Below are positions 26,403 to 34,697 of a stretch of DNA of 57,467 bases, piece after piece (positions within the stretch are counted from its first letter, which is position 1; every line of letters begins with the position of its first letter). Under the pieces are notes generated by a model that ran no database searches, had not been told where the DNA came from, and worked only from the letters and a program-made list of their open reading frames with translations. This stretch comes from Cacconaster sp045641345 (lineage in GTDB: Bacteria > Bacteroidota > Bacteroidia > Bacteroidales > UBA932). The stretch is from assembly GCA_045641345.1 (NCBI GenBank), contig JAZUGR010000028.1, forward strand, positions 1 to 57,467, read 5' to 3'. Made by a program: the position numbers and the translations under genes.

Positions 26403-27665
26403 ATGAAGATGATAAAAATCAAGCATCTTGCATTGATGCTTTGCGCCACACTGATATTTATGGCCTGCAGTAAAGACGGGCATAACACCCCGGCAGAACA
26501 GGCTGGTAACTGGTGCGGAACCATAGATGAATATTCTATCACAACCGAAGATATGGTAGATCTGATAAAGACGGCGGTTCCTGATATTGCATATATTGCT
26601 GACATAATAGTACCAATGTACATATGCGATGTCAATGTCGTCAAAATAAAATATACTACAACAAATCCCGAGGGAAATATTATCGAAGCATCAGGAGTTA
26701 TCATCTATCCTTCGGAAATGACGGAATATGATCACATACTAAGCATCCAACATGGCACAATGGATGTGGACGGCGGTCCTACAGACCAGATTTTCCCTAT
26801 TGAAACAATGCCTGTGTTCAATAACGAGATGGTTGTGATGGCAGACCTGCTGGGATATGGTGTAAGCAAAACGGAAGATATGAAGAACACCTATATGCAT
26901 GCCAAGACAACCGGTACTGCATGTGCGGATATGATAAAGGCCGCCAGACAATATCTTGCCACCAAAAAAGATCTTGTTTGCACCTCCGACAGCATACGCC
27001 TGATCGGCTACTCGCAGGGAGGCCAGGCTACCTTGGCTACACTGTTTGAGTTGGAGAGGCGTGGACTTGGCAAGCAGATATCGCTCGTATGGGCAGGGGC
27101 CGGACCATACGATATGACAGCCTTCCTAAAGGAAAGCATCAAAAACCCTACCAGCAGAAAAAACGGTTATATTGTTCATTCCATTGAAGGAGTGATGAAT
27201 GGTGACAGAGTGGTTCTGGACCGCCATAACATATATGCGCCTGAAATGTTTAAGGATGGGAAATTCATAGTCGAAAAACACGTACTTTCTGAATGGCCGG
27301 ACATCATCGGTGCCGATATCCATAAGATACTGCACGAGAATTTCTTCAAAGATAATTATGGAGGAGAAGGCACGGATGTGTATAAGCTTATGCAGCATAT
27401 GGATGCAAATTCTGTCGTGAATATAAAGGACAAACTGAGTGAGAATGTTTATATCAGTCTCTATCACAATCCAAAGGATACATACGTACCATACTGCTGT
27501 GCAGAGAGTGCGCATGAAACATGGCCGAACAGTAAACTGATTGACCTTACCTTAGGTAAAGACCATCCTGCAAACGGGGCTGAATTTCTGTTTGAGTATC
27601 TGGGAGAAGACTACGATCTTTTGAAAATTATCATCGTTCCGTTGATCAACGACGTGCTCAATTAA
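26403..27665 (+). CDS. Lipoprotein alpha/beta hydrolase, secretory-lipase-like
   Basis: The 420-residue product has a lipobox (LIFMACSKD) and an alpha/beta-hydrolase fold. The nucleophile elbow is GYSQGGQA. The likely acid is Asp in KDTYVPYCC and the likely His is in GKDHPANGAEF, the order seen in secretory lipases (LIP family, PF03583-like). It would act at the cell surface or in the periplasm on an ester substrate that cannot be specified. The gene is clearly richer in A+T and in A/T-ending codons than the flanking genes, has its own consensus promoter, and sits in an islet with palindromes. This suggests horizontal acquisition. Confidence 0.78.
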   Translation: MKMIKIKHLALMLCATLIFMACSKDGHNTPAEQAGNWCGTIDEYSITTEDMVDLIKTAVPDIAYIADIIVPMYICDVNVVKIKYTTTNPEGNIIEASGVIIYPSEMTEYDHILSIQHGTMDVDGGPTDQIFPIETMPVFNNEMVVMADLLGYGVSKTEDMKNTYMHAKTTGTACADMIKAARQYLATKKDLVCTSDSIRLIGYSQGGQATLATLFELERRGLGKQISLVWAGAGPYDMTAFLKESIKNPTSRKNGYIVHSIEGVMNGDRVVLDRHNIYAPEMFKDGKFIVEKHVLSEWPDIIGADIHKILHENFFKDNYGGEGTDVYKLMQHMDANSVVNIKDKLSENVYISLYHNPKDTYVPYCCAESAHETWPNSKLIDLTLGKDHPANGAEFLFEYLGEDYDLLKIIIVPLINDVLN

Positions 27666-27734
27666 GGCGGGGGTTTTGGGCATAACTAATCGGTGAAAGC
27701 CAGGACTCCAAGAAGTCAGTCATCGACATTGCTG

Positions 27735-27758
27735 CCTTATGTAAACGTTTACATAAGG
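27735..27758. repeat. Perfect 24-bp palindrome
   Basis: The half-site CCTTATGTAAAC is followed directly by its exact reverse complement, with no spacer. The GTAAAC|GTTTAC core with central CG resembles operators of LacI-family regulators, but no such regulator is in the window. The site lies 70 bases downstream of the lipase-like gene rather than in a promoter. Other readings are a protein-binding site for a recombinase or a decayed mobile element. Confidence 0.7.
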
Positions 27759-27884
27759 ATCGAACGGACACAGGGTATGCCTTCGGAATTGAGGATAGTT
27801 TCACTACTTTGCCGAGCACATTTTCGTACATGTTAACGTATTGGATTTCAACACATTAAGTTACGAAAAATATGTCGAAATACA

Positions 27885-27917
27885 AGGGTAAATCATTTAA
27901 TATCAATGATTTACCCT
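27885..27917 (+). terminator. Strong inverted repeat with T-rich 3' side
   Basis: The 13-bp arms AGGGTAAATCATT and AATGATTTACCCT match perfectly around a 7-nt loop and are followed on + by AATTTTTG. This fits an intrinsic terminator for the lipase-like gene, although it lies 220 bases past the stop codon. Confidence 0.6.
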
Positions 27918-27933
27918 AATTTTTGTCGCGTTT

Positions 27934-28053
27934 TCAAGGTGCAACGAAAGTGACGAAGAACCGTAAACGATGTATGTATTGCGGCCCACCCTCCACCTTA
28001 TACACTACGCGCCGCCCGGAGATGAGGCAGCGCGATAATGGTTTTGAGTATTT
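27934..28053 (-). pseudogene. Start-less open frame, possible 3' remnant of a lost gene
   Basis: On the minus strand 39 codons are open before a TGA. They read as a plausible C terminus (SGRRVVYKVEGGPQ, then RLRFFVTFVAP). There is no start codon, and the upstream end is a stop. It could be the tail of a truncated gene, a fragment of a dispersed repeat, or chance. Confidence 0.2.
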
Positions 28054-28092
28054 TCAAAAATTAATCTGAGATGGCTTACTGATCGGGTTTTA

Positions 28093-28494
28093 TTAATGGG
28101 ATGGAAAGACAGGCTTAACTCTTTTAACCGTCACAAACGTATCAAGAGCGGCAGGGATCTCTTCAAATTGTATGTTATCAAAGGTAAAACGAGTACCTTT
28201 AATTATGGATTTGATTTCATCCTTTGTACCCGGATTGAAAGTGATGTCGGGTTTTTTGTAAGAGTACTTCATATTCCGCAGTTCCTCGGATTTGGATGCA
28301 TCGTTCCCCAAAAGCTTCAACTCCACCACTTCATCAGATGATATGAAACACAAAACAAAGCCATCTCCGTTGAAGTCTTTTGTACTCCGATAGGATGTGT
28401 TAGAAATAGATTCAGGCGCACTATCTTCTTTGGTGCAAGAGAAAATGGATGCAGCCATCAGGAGGCAGACAAAAAACAAATTGATCTTTTTCAT
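28093..28494 (-). CDS. Small lipoprotein of unknown function (133 aa)
   Basis: The product has a lipoprotein signal (MKKINLFFVCLLMAASIFSC, then TKED), so it is probably anchored in the envelope. The mature part is hydrophilic with short predicted strands (GFVLCFISSDEVVELKLLG, RFTFDNIQFEEIP). No family is recognised. The gene is AT-rich and has a consensus promoter of its own. It belongs compositionally to the same islet as the lipase-like gene, with which it converges. Confidence 0.7.
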   Translation of the reverse strand: MKKINLFFVCLLMAASIFSCTKEDSAPESISNTSYRSTKDFNGDGFVLCFISSDEVVELKLLGNDASKSEELRNMKYSYKKPDITFNPGTKDEIKSIIKGTRFTFDNIQFEEIPAALDTFVTVKRVKPVFPSH

Positions 28495-28514
28495 TGTCTA
28501 TTGACTTTCTTCTG

Positions 28515-28545
28515 CAAATATAGTCATTCTAAAATCAAATACAAA
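28515..28545 (-). promoter_or_regulatory. Promoter of the small lipoprotein gene
   Basis: On the minus strand TTTG (28545-28542), 19 nt, TATATTTG (28522-28515) is a full match to the Bacteroidetes consensus. The ATG is 20 nt downstream. Confidence 0.75.
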
Positions 28546-28687
28546 ATACAGCATATAATGGCCGCACTCGTTTCAGGGGGTGCTGCCCTTTATTCGCTGA
28601 ACGCGACGCCCCCTGCCGCTGAATGGTTGCGGCGGAGAAGAAATCAAGAAGTTTCCGCGGCTAACGCTTGGATAAATTTCCGGGCGC

Positions 28688-29296
28688 TTATTTTATCGTC
28701 TTGGTGATTTTACGGCCGGCCATTGCGTTGAAGATGTTGCAGAGGTCGTTGCCGAGCACTTTTTCGGTGCGTTTCATCAAGGGATAGTAGTCGTTTGAAA
28801 GCTGCCCCATGCCGCTGTTGGCGCGGTGCTGATAGAACCAGAACACCTTTTCGTGGTTGACGGTGCGACACCAGCCCGAAAGGTCGGTGTGCTGCGCCCC
28901 GGCTCCGAACCCGCCCCATGCCCGGGCAGCCTTTGACCCGAGGGAGAAGCTGGGGATGTCCATATCCATAACAAGGGAGTTCTTCGGGGCCGATGCGGGT
29001 ACCTTGTCGACGATGAGGATTTCCAGATTCTCATATCTCTTGCCGATCTGGAACGCAATCAGATCCCTGAATTCATCCAGGGCCTTGCGCATCTTTGCCT
29101 GCTCATCGTCGTGACCCCTGAGGCTGACGCCCGACTCCTTTATCGGAAGCAGGTACAATGCCTTGTAATCGTTGAGGTCGATTGTCCGGTACACTACAAC
29201 CGAGTCGACTTCATACCACTTGCTGTGGCTTTCCTGGGCGGCGGAGATGAGCCCTGCCGAGAATAGAATGCTTAAAATGACGAATATCTTTTTCAT
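28688..29296 (-). CDS. Exported protein, DUF4410-like
   Basis: The 202-residue product has a signal peptide (ending LISAAQ). The middle and C-terminal pattern, DMDIPSFSLGSKAARAW followed by GGFGAG and a terminal helix (GNDLCNIFNAMAG), resembles DUF4410, a family of small exported proteins of unknown function. I am not certain of the family. It lies 17 bases downstream of the amidohydrolase gene on the same strand, so the two are probably co-transcribed. Confidence 0.65.
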   Translation of the reverse strand: MKKIFVILSILFSAGLISAAQESHSKWYEVDSVVVYRTIDLNDYKALYLLPIKESGVSLRGHDDEQAKMRKALDEFRDLIAFQIGKRYENLEILIVDKVPASAPKNSLVMDMDIPSFSLGSKAARAWGGFGAGAQHTDLSGWCRTVNHEKVFWFYQHRANSGMGQLSNDYYPLMKRTEKVLGNDLCNIFNAMAGRKITKTIK

Positions 29297-29313
29297 GGTG
29301 ATTTGGATAGATA

Positions 29314-30861
29314 CTATTTGGCTTTGAACGAGTTGTCCATCTTTACAATCTGTCCGGCGAGGGCTTCGGTGGGCCGGCTGTCTTCAACGGCGATCTGCCC
29401 GTTGACGATCACAGCCCTGTAGCCTGTGGCAAGCTCGCGCGGATTGACATAGTCGGCATTGTCCCTGAGGTCCTCGGGACGGAAAACGAGTATGTCGGCA
29501 AAGTATCCCTCGCGGATGAATCCGCGGTAGGGTATTCCGTAGGTTTCGGCCACAAGACCGCTGCTGCGGCGAATCATCTCGCCGAGGGTGAGCACTTTGT
29601 CCTCTAGCACGAACTTGCGGACCTTGTGGGTGTAGGTGCTGAAGGAGCGTGGGTGGCCGCCTATGCTTCCGTCGGTGCAGGTCATCACCCACTCCTGACT
29701 CATATAGCGCACCATATCGCTCTCGTCCATAGTGAACTTGACCACAGAGGGGGCGCTGCGGCGCAGTATCTCGATTGCAGCGTCGGTTGCGTCCATATTC
29801 CATTTTTCGGCAATCTGCTGCAGGGTGAGACCGCGGATCCCGGTGTCCTTGCAATAGTTCGAGAACAACATATTGGAGCCCGCTCCATTGCCGATTTTCT
29901 TTTTCACCGTGGCCTTTATCATTTGGAGCGTGTCGGGGTCGTCGAACATCCTCAGATAGCCCTTGCGACCCACCGTGGCAGCCCATTTGGGCAGTATGGA
30001 GGCGGTGAGACTGGTGCTCGAGGCGGTGTAGGGGTACTGGTCGGCAGTGACGCGCATACCGCTTGCACGCAACGCCTCTATTGCGGCGACCACCTCTTCG
30101 GAATGCCCTTTCATCTTGCCGGTACTCTTGAGGTGGGAGATGTTTATCTGCACTCCGGCCTCCCTTCCGATGCGGGCCGTTTCTTCTATCGACTTGAGGA
30201 TATCGTTGCCCTCATTCCGCATATGGGTGGTGTAGATTCCCTGATAGGGAGCTATGACCTTGGTGAGTTCGATGAGCTCTTCCGTCCGGGCGAAGCATCC
30301 GGGGGTGTAGATGAGACCGGAAGAGACGCCGAAGGCCCCCCAGTCCATTGCATCCTTTACGAGCGATTTCATCTTTTCGAGCTCCTCGGGGGAGGGAATT
30401 CTGTCCTGCCGTCCGACCACCTTCCTGCGGACGGAGCCCAGACCTATGAAATATCCCACGTTGGTACCGAAACCCTGCTTGGTGAGGGTCCTGGCCTGCT
30501 TTGAGATTGGCACGGGGCTGCCGCCGCACATCCCGCAGAGCACTGTGGTGACGCCCATACATAGATAGCCCTTGTTGTATTTTGTCTCCTCCTTGACCAT
30601 ATTGGAGTTTACGTGCGAGTGGGGGTCGATGAATCCGGGACATACCACCATCCCTTTGGCCTTGATCACCTTGTCGGGCTTCTGCCCTGAGCAGTCGCCG
30701 ACCTTGACGATACGCTCGCCGCACACCAGCACGTCGGCCTTGCGCGGCTCGTTGCCTGTGCCGTCATAAACCATTCCACCTTTGATGAGTATCGTCTGCT
30801 GGGCCGAAGCTACGCCACAGAGGGCGACAGCCAGCAGCGCGATGAGAGCAATCTTTTTCAT
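29314..30861 (-). CDS. Exported D-aminoacylase-type amidohydrolase
   Basis: The 515-residue product has a signal peptide (ending GVASAQ) and the composite beta-sandwich plus TIM-barrel fold of N-acyl-D-amino-acid deacylases. The metal motif is PGFIDPHSHVNSN. Further family blocks are TTHMRNEG, INISHLKSTGK, ADQYPYTASST and the C-terminal GYFADILVF. Family members remove acyl groups from N-acyl-D-amino acids, or cleave related dipeptides, in a zinc-dependent way. The periplasmic location suggests peptidoglycan- or diet-derived substrates, which is an inference. The DUF4410-like gene follows directly. Confidence 0.92.
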   Translation of the reverse strand: MKKIALIALLAVALCGVASAQQTILIKGGMVYDGTGNEPRKADVLVCGERIVKVGDCSGQKPDKVIKAKGMVVCPGFIDPHSHVNSNMVKEETKYNKGYLCMGVTTVLCGMCGGSPVPISKQARTLTKQGFGTNVGYFIGLGSVRRKVVGRQDRIPSPEELEKMKSLVKDAMDWGAFGVSSGLIYTPGCFARTEELIELTKVIAPYQGIYTTHMRNEGNDILKSIEETARIGREAGVQINISHLKSTGKMKGHSEEVVAAIEALRASGMRVTADQYPYTASSTSLTASILPKWAATVGRKGYLRMFDDPDTLQMIKATVKKKIGNGAGSNMLFSNYCKDTGIRGLTLQQIAEKWNMDATDAAIEILRRSAPSVVKFTMDESDMVRYMSQEWVMTCTDGSIGGHPRSFSTYTHKVRKFVLEDKVLTLGEMIRRSSGLVAETYGIPYRGFIREGYFADILVFRPEDLRDNADYVNPRELATGYRAVIVNGQIAVEDSRPTEALAGQIVKMDNSFKAK

Positions 30862-30925
30862 ATTTTTTGAAAATCTGGTTTCTGAATCCGTTCAAGCCAC
30901 TAATTTAGTAAAATTTCTTATTTAT

Positions 30926-30933
30926 TATCTTTG
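30926..30933 (+). promoter_or_regulatory. Promoter -7 box upstream of the unknown gene and pgeF
   Basis: TATCTTTG, a full TAnnTTTG match, lies 27 nt before the ATG at 30961. The -33 element is not clear in the AT-rich sequence preceding it. Confidence 0.6.
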
Positions 30934-30960
30934 CATCGGCGTAGATGCGCCGCGATTGCA

Positions 30961-31515
30961 ATGACACAGACTCAACGGCTTGACGAATTTCAGGATATGC
31001 TCGAACAGGGGCTGCTCAAGGTGTGCGCCATGTCGGGCTTCGACATCGATACTATGATGAGCCCCGACATAGAGGCCAGATGGGATTCGCTGCTCAAGGA
31101 TTATATGGCCGATGCGGTGGAGAACATCAACGGCTACCCGCACTCCGCCATAGGATTCGCCGCCTATCTGGGGATGGCGGTGGCCCATCAGTGGGACAGC
31201 GACTGGGCCCGCTACAAGGACAAGTCGTACAGGTCGTATTGCGGAGAGCGCGGATTCGACGATATGGACGACCATATCGCCGACGACCTTCTGCATCTGG
31301 AAGAGGGATACAAGGCTCGTCTTTCCAAGGCGGTGCTCAACTGCGCCCAGGCCACCCTGGACCTTATGCGCCACGAGGGCATTGAAACCGGCACCGAGTA
31401 CGGATTCTACATCCTCGTGAGGTGCTGCACCGCCCTGTACCGCACCGGCGTGGCGCTTGAACTCACCCGCCTGGGTTACAAAAAACAATTCATAGATACA
31501 TCTTCCCTGTCGTGA
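30961..31515 (+). CDS. Helical cytoplasmic protein of unknown function, coupled to pgeF
   Basis: The open frame extends upstream only through the promoter region, so the ATG at 30961 is the start (184 residues). No signal peptide or long membrane segment is present. The protein is mostly predicted helix, with acidic repeats of DD (FDDMDDHIADDLL), several Cys and a hydrophobic patch (IGFAAYLGMAVAHQW). No family is recognised. The stop TGA shares its last base with the ATG of pgeF (TGATG), so the two are translationally coupled. This hints at a shared role in cell-wall quality control, but that is inference. Confidence 0.75.
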   Translation: MTQTQRLDEFQDMLEQGLLKVCAMSGFDIDTMMSPDIEARWDSLLKDYMADAVENINGYPHSAIGFAAYLGMAVAHQWDSDWARYKDKSYRSYCGERGFDDMDDHIADDLLHLEEGYKARLSKAVLNCAQATLDLMRHEGIETGTEYGFYILVRCCTALYRTGVALELTRLGYKKQFIDTSSLS

Positions 31516-32192
31516 TGGATAACGGTCTGCTCGAATATGACATCGCCCCCGGGGTTGAGGCCTTCACCACAATGCGCGAGGCGGCCCTACCCTGCCACGT
31601 GATAACCGGCCATCAGGTACACGGATGCGCCGTAGCTGTGGTGGACGACCCTTCGCTTACGAGGGAGGACCTCGAGGGCTTCGATGCCCTGATAACCGAC
31701 CTTCCCGTCGCAATAGGGGTGCGCACCGCCGACTGCATCCCCATCCTGCTCTACGACCCCGTCAACCGGGCTGTGGCTGCCGTGCACTCCGGATGGCGCG
31801 GCACGGTGGGCAAGATTGCCCTGCAGGCCATCTCCCTGATGGTGGAGAAGTACGGCACCGAACCTGCTGACCTCAAGGCCGTGATAGGCCCGGGGATAGG
31901 GATGGACAGCTTTCAGGTTGGAAAGGAAGTGACTTCCCGTTTCCGCGATGCGGGATTTCCGATGGAGGCAGTCCTGCGCTATGACGGCGAACCTGTGCCG
32001 GGGAGTATGTGCGGAGGTGACCATATCGACCTCAAGGCCGCCAACAGGTGGCTGCTCACAGCCTGCGGCCTCGAGCAACGCAACATTCAGGTGAGCGGTA
32101 TCTGCACATACTGCGACAACCGTTTCTACTCGGCCCGCCGCGAAGGCCCCTCCTGCGGCAGAAACATCAACGCGATAAAGCTTTCCAGGTAA
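31515..32192 (+). CDS. pgeF: Peptidoglycan editing factor PgeF (laccase-domain, formerly DUF152)
   Basis: The 225-residue protein carries the metal-site motifs of the YfiH/YlmD family: TGHQVHG, RTADCIPILLYD, and AVHSGWRGT with its conserved His, followed by DHIDLKAAN. Members remove mis-incorporated amino acids such as L-Ser from UDP-MurNAc peptides, and some also show multicopper or purine-nucleoside activities in vitro. The ATG at 31515 is chosen over an in-frame GTG three bases earlier because it overlaps the upstream stop. The convergent ade gene ends 8 bases away. Confidence 0.93.
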   Translation: MDNGLLEYDIAPGVEAFTTMREAALPCHVITGHQVHGCAVAVVDDPSLTREDLEGFDALITDLPVAIGVRTADCIPILLYDPVNRAVAAVHSGWRGTVGKIALQAISLMVEKYGTEPADLKAVIGPGIGMDSFQVGKEVTSRFRDAGFPMEAVLRYDGEPVPGSMCGGDHIDLKAANRWLLTACGLEQRNIQVSGICTYCDNRFYSARREGPSCGRNINAIKLSR

Positions 32193-32200
32193 TCCGCCGG

Positions 32201-33826
32201 TTACTGCTCCGCGAACCGGAACGACTCAGCGTCGAACAGCCCCTTGTCGGTGAGCTTGAGCTGCGGTATTACGGGCAGGGCCATGAAGCTCAGCGTGATC
32301 AGCGGGGAGTTGAGACGGCAGCCGCCGGAGCGTACCACATCCCTGAGCCTGCAGCTGATTGCGGAAAGTTCGTCGCCCGGCAGATCGGATATGATGCCCG
32401 CTATCGGAAGCGGCAGTTCCACCGTTTCGCTGCCGTCGGTTGCGGCGATGCCTCCCTTCATTGCGATGACGCGGTTGATCATCTCCACGATCAGGGTGTC
32501 GTCAGAGCCTACCGCGATTATGTTGTGGCAGTCGTGCGCTATCGTCTGGGCTATGGCTCCCCCGGTTATTCCGAATCCACGGACATATGCCACCTGCGGG
32601 CGCGCACCGGGTGTATAGCGGTTATAGGTGACAATCTTCTGCGAATGTTCATCCTTCGGCCCGGAGTAGCGGCCGGTGATGACCGACCCGTCGATTGCAA
32701 CTATCTGCTGCATCACCGCTCTGCCGGCGGGGTATGCAATGTCTTCGGGGCGGAGCGCATCTGCCAGGCAGCGGCTGTGCCAGGGCTGCAGACGGAATCC
32801 GCCGCTCCTTCCGCCGCTCTGGCGGATACCGCGCAGGAATGTGGCGAGGACTTCGAAATCGGCGGAGAGGTCGGATATGGCAATGAAATCGGCGCTGTCT
32901 CCGACTCTCAGCAGCCCGGTGTCCAGCCCGTAGTGCAGAGCGGGATTCAGGCAGGCTATCCTCAGCACGTCCATTACGGGGTAACCGTCGGCTATCGCCC
33001 GCTTGACGATGCTGTTTATGTGCCCTTTGACCATATCGTCGGGATGACAGTCGTCGGTGCAGAACATAAGCCTGTCGGGGCACTCGGCGATCAGGGGCGA
33101 GAGCGCTGCATAGTTTTTGGCTGCCGACCCTTCGCGGATCTGCACCTTCATTCCGCTGGCAACGGCATCGCGCGCCTCGTCGATCTGCGTGCATTCGTGG
33201 TCGGTGGAGATGCCTGCCGCGGCGTATCTGCTGCGCTCTTTCCCGCGCAGGCCGGGAGCGTGGCCGTCAACCGGCTTGCCCGCGCGCCTTGCGGCCTCGA
33301 TCTTGGCAAGGACCCGGGCATCGTCTGCAAGGACTCCGGGGTAGTTCATCACTTCGGAGAGGGCGATGATATCCTTGCGCGAGAGCAGGGATGCGACTGC
33401 ACCTGCATCCAATGCCGCTCCGCCCGTTTCGATGCCGGCCCCGCAGCTGGGGACGCAGCTCGGAGCACCGAACCCGAAATGAAAGCCGGTTCCGGAGGCA
33501 TTCTCAAGCATAAGTTCCACACCCTTGACACCAAGGACATTGGCAATCTCGTGCGGGTCGCATATCGCCCCGACCGAGCCGTGCCGCATTGCAATCCTGG
33601 CGAATTCCTGCGGAAGCATCATAGAGCTTTCGACGTGCACGTGTGAATCGATGAATCCCGGTAGGTAGTATGGCGCGTCGGACGGGACCCGGCAGGGGGT
33701 TATGGCGGAAATCCTGCCGCCGTTTACGACTATTTCCGCATCGGTTGCCGTACCCTTCACAAGGTCGATGACATGTCCCTTGAATGAACCGCCATCTGAT
33801 GATTGTTGCAAATCGGCTGAATGCAT
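32201..33826 (-). CDS. ade: Adenine deaminase
   Basis: The enzyme converts adenine to hypoxanthine and ammonia in purine salvage. The frame is open further upstream, but that part is antisense or out of frame to the neighbouring transporter. The ATG at 33826 gives 541 residues, normal for the amidohydrolase-type Ade. Motifs include the metal-binding PGFIDSHVHVESSMM, DPHEIANVLG, DGHAPGLRGKE, STDHECT and MFCTDDCHPDD. The Asp and His ligands are present. It is 14 bases downstream of the queuosine-precursor transporter gene, so the two are in one operon. Confidence 0.94.
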   Translation of the reverse strand: MHSADLQQSSDGGSFKGHVIDLVKGTATDAEIVVNGGRISAITPCRVPSDAPYYLPGFIDSHVHVESSMMLPQEFARIAMRHGSVGAICDPHEIANVLGVKGVELMLENASGTGFHFGFGAPSCVPSCGAGIETGGAALDAGAVASLLSRKDIIALSEVMNYPGVLADDARVLAKIEAARRAGKPVDGHAPGLRGKERSRYAAAGISTDHECTQIDEARDAVASGMKVQIREGSAAKNYAALSPLIAECPDRLMFCTDDCHPDDMVKGHINSIVKRAIADGYPVMDVLRIACLNPALHYGLDTGLLRVGDSADFIAISDLSADFEVLATFLRGIRQSGGRSGGFRLQPWHSRCLADALRPEDIAYPAGRAVMQQIVAIDGSVITGRYSGPKDEHSQKIVTYNRYTPGARPQVAYVRGFGITGGAIAQTIAHDCHNIIAVGSDDTLIVEMINRVIAMKGGIAATDGSETVELPLPIAGIISDLPGDELSAISCRLRDVVRSGGCRLNSPLITLSFMALPVIPQLKLTDKGLFDAESFRFAEQ

Positions 33827-33840
33827 AACTGGTGTCTCCG

Positions 33841-34542
33841 TCAATCTTCGTGTCCGGATGCAAAAGTACTCTTTTTTCTCCTCTTGGTGCCCCTGCCGCA
33901 GGCAACGGGCTGTTCGTGCTTCTTTACCCAGGCCACGATGCGTATCGTCAAGGGCAGGACGATTATTTCGTACGCGGTCTTGAGCATCACCTGGCAGACC
34001 ATTATCCATAGCAGTTCGCCGGCGGCGATTATGCCCCAGAAAGCCAGCGGGAAGAAGATGACGGAGTCGGCGGTTTCCCCGCAGAGGGTGCTCAATATGG
34101 CACGCAGGGAGAAACGCTTCTGTCCGTCGCGGACCTTCATCTTCGACATTACGTACGCGTTTACGAAACTTCCGATGATGAAGGCTGCGAAAGAGGCGCA
34201 GGCTATGCGTGGCGCAAGCCCGAAGATGGCGTGGAATCCTTCGTCGTTGCCCCAGTAGGAGGCTCCGGGAAGGGCGTCGCAAAGCGCCCCGACTGCTACG
34301 AAGAAGAAGTTCATCACGAATCCTGTCCAGATTAGCAGCCGCGCCTTTCTGAAGCCCCATACCTCACACACCACATCATTGATGATGTATGAAATCGGGA
34401 ACACTATAAGGCCGGCTGTCTGGCTGTGGCCGAAGAATGCAATCTGCTTGGTCTCAAACACGTTTGCCGCAATCAGGCAAACGCAGAAGAGTACGCTGAG
34501 CAGCATGAACAGCACACTTACGGAATGGTTTTTCGCTTTCAT
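33841..34542 (-). CDS. yhhQ: Queuosine precursor transporter (VUT/YhhQ family, former DUF165)
   Basis: The 233-residue protein has about six hydrophobic spans. Family landmarks include ANVFETKQIAFF, YIINDVVCEVWGFRKAR, and ASFAAFIIGSFVNAYVMSKMK followed by CGETADSVIFFPLAFWG. YhhQ proteins import 7-cyano- or 7-aminomethyl-7-deazaguanine for tRNA queuosine modification. The pairing with adenine deaminase gives a small purine-scavenging operon. The C terminus is strongly basic (RGTKRRKKS). Confidence 0.9.
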   Translation of the reverse strand: MKAKNHSVSVLFMLLSVLFCVCLIAANVFETKQIAFFGHSQTAGLIVFPISYIINDVVCEVWGFRKARLLIWTGFVMNFFFVAVGALCDALPGASYWGNDEGFHAIFGLAPRIACASFAAFIIGSFVNAYVMSKMKVRDGQKRFSLRAILSTLCGETADSVIFFPLAFWGIIAAGELLWIMVCQVMLKTAYEIIVLPLTIRIVAWVKKHEQPVACGRGTKRRKKSTFASGHED

Positions 34543-34697
34543 CTTCCGGGTGTAAAGTAACGAATAAAGAAGGAGGAATCAAAGGAGCGCTTCGATCCGG
34601 GCATAATATTCTCAAAAAAGGTCACCTGGACAAAAAGTAGGATGAACAAGACAAAAGCCAAGCGCAAGCGAGCCGCTCCATTGAGCCCGGCGCAGCG

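Larger units (their letters stand above)
27666..28092. other. 427-base gap: palindrome, hairpin and probable gene remnant, no intact gene
   Basis: No convincing gene is present. The stretch holds a perfect 24-bp palindrome (27735-27758), a 13-bp perfect inverted repeat with a 7-nt loop (27885-27917) and a start-less minus-strand open frame that reads like a protein C terminus (27934-28053). A second start-less open frame runs on + from about 27689 to 27859, across the palindrome. Composition is mixed: AT-rich to about 27930, then GC-richer at 27990-28035. Confidence 0.6.

Noticed and set aside
27735..27758. Palindrome as a chromosomal dif/Xer site
   Set aside because: The arms TTATGT...ACATAA are in the wrong orientation and spacing for XerC/XerD, and the site lacks the asymmetric 6-bp centre.
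32048..33646. Open frame of 532 codons on +
   Set aside because: It is antisense to adenine deaminase, whose motifs are unmistakable. Long antisense frames are common with this codon bias.
33827..34360. N-terminal extension of the adenine deaminase frame (719 aa)
   Set aside because: The added part is basic, out-of-frame translation of the yhhQ gene. Family length and the metal motif position fit the ATG at 33826.
34543..34697. Possible small gene between the yhhQ and M16 protease genes
   Set aside because: The plus-strand frame starting at 34642 runs into antisense of the protease. Nothing else is supported in the 155 bases.
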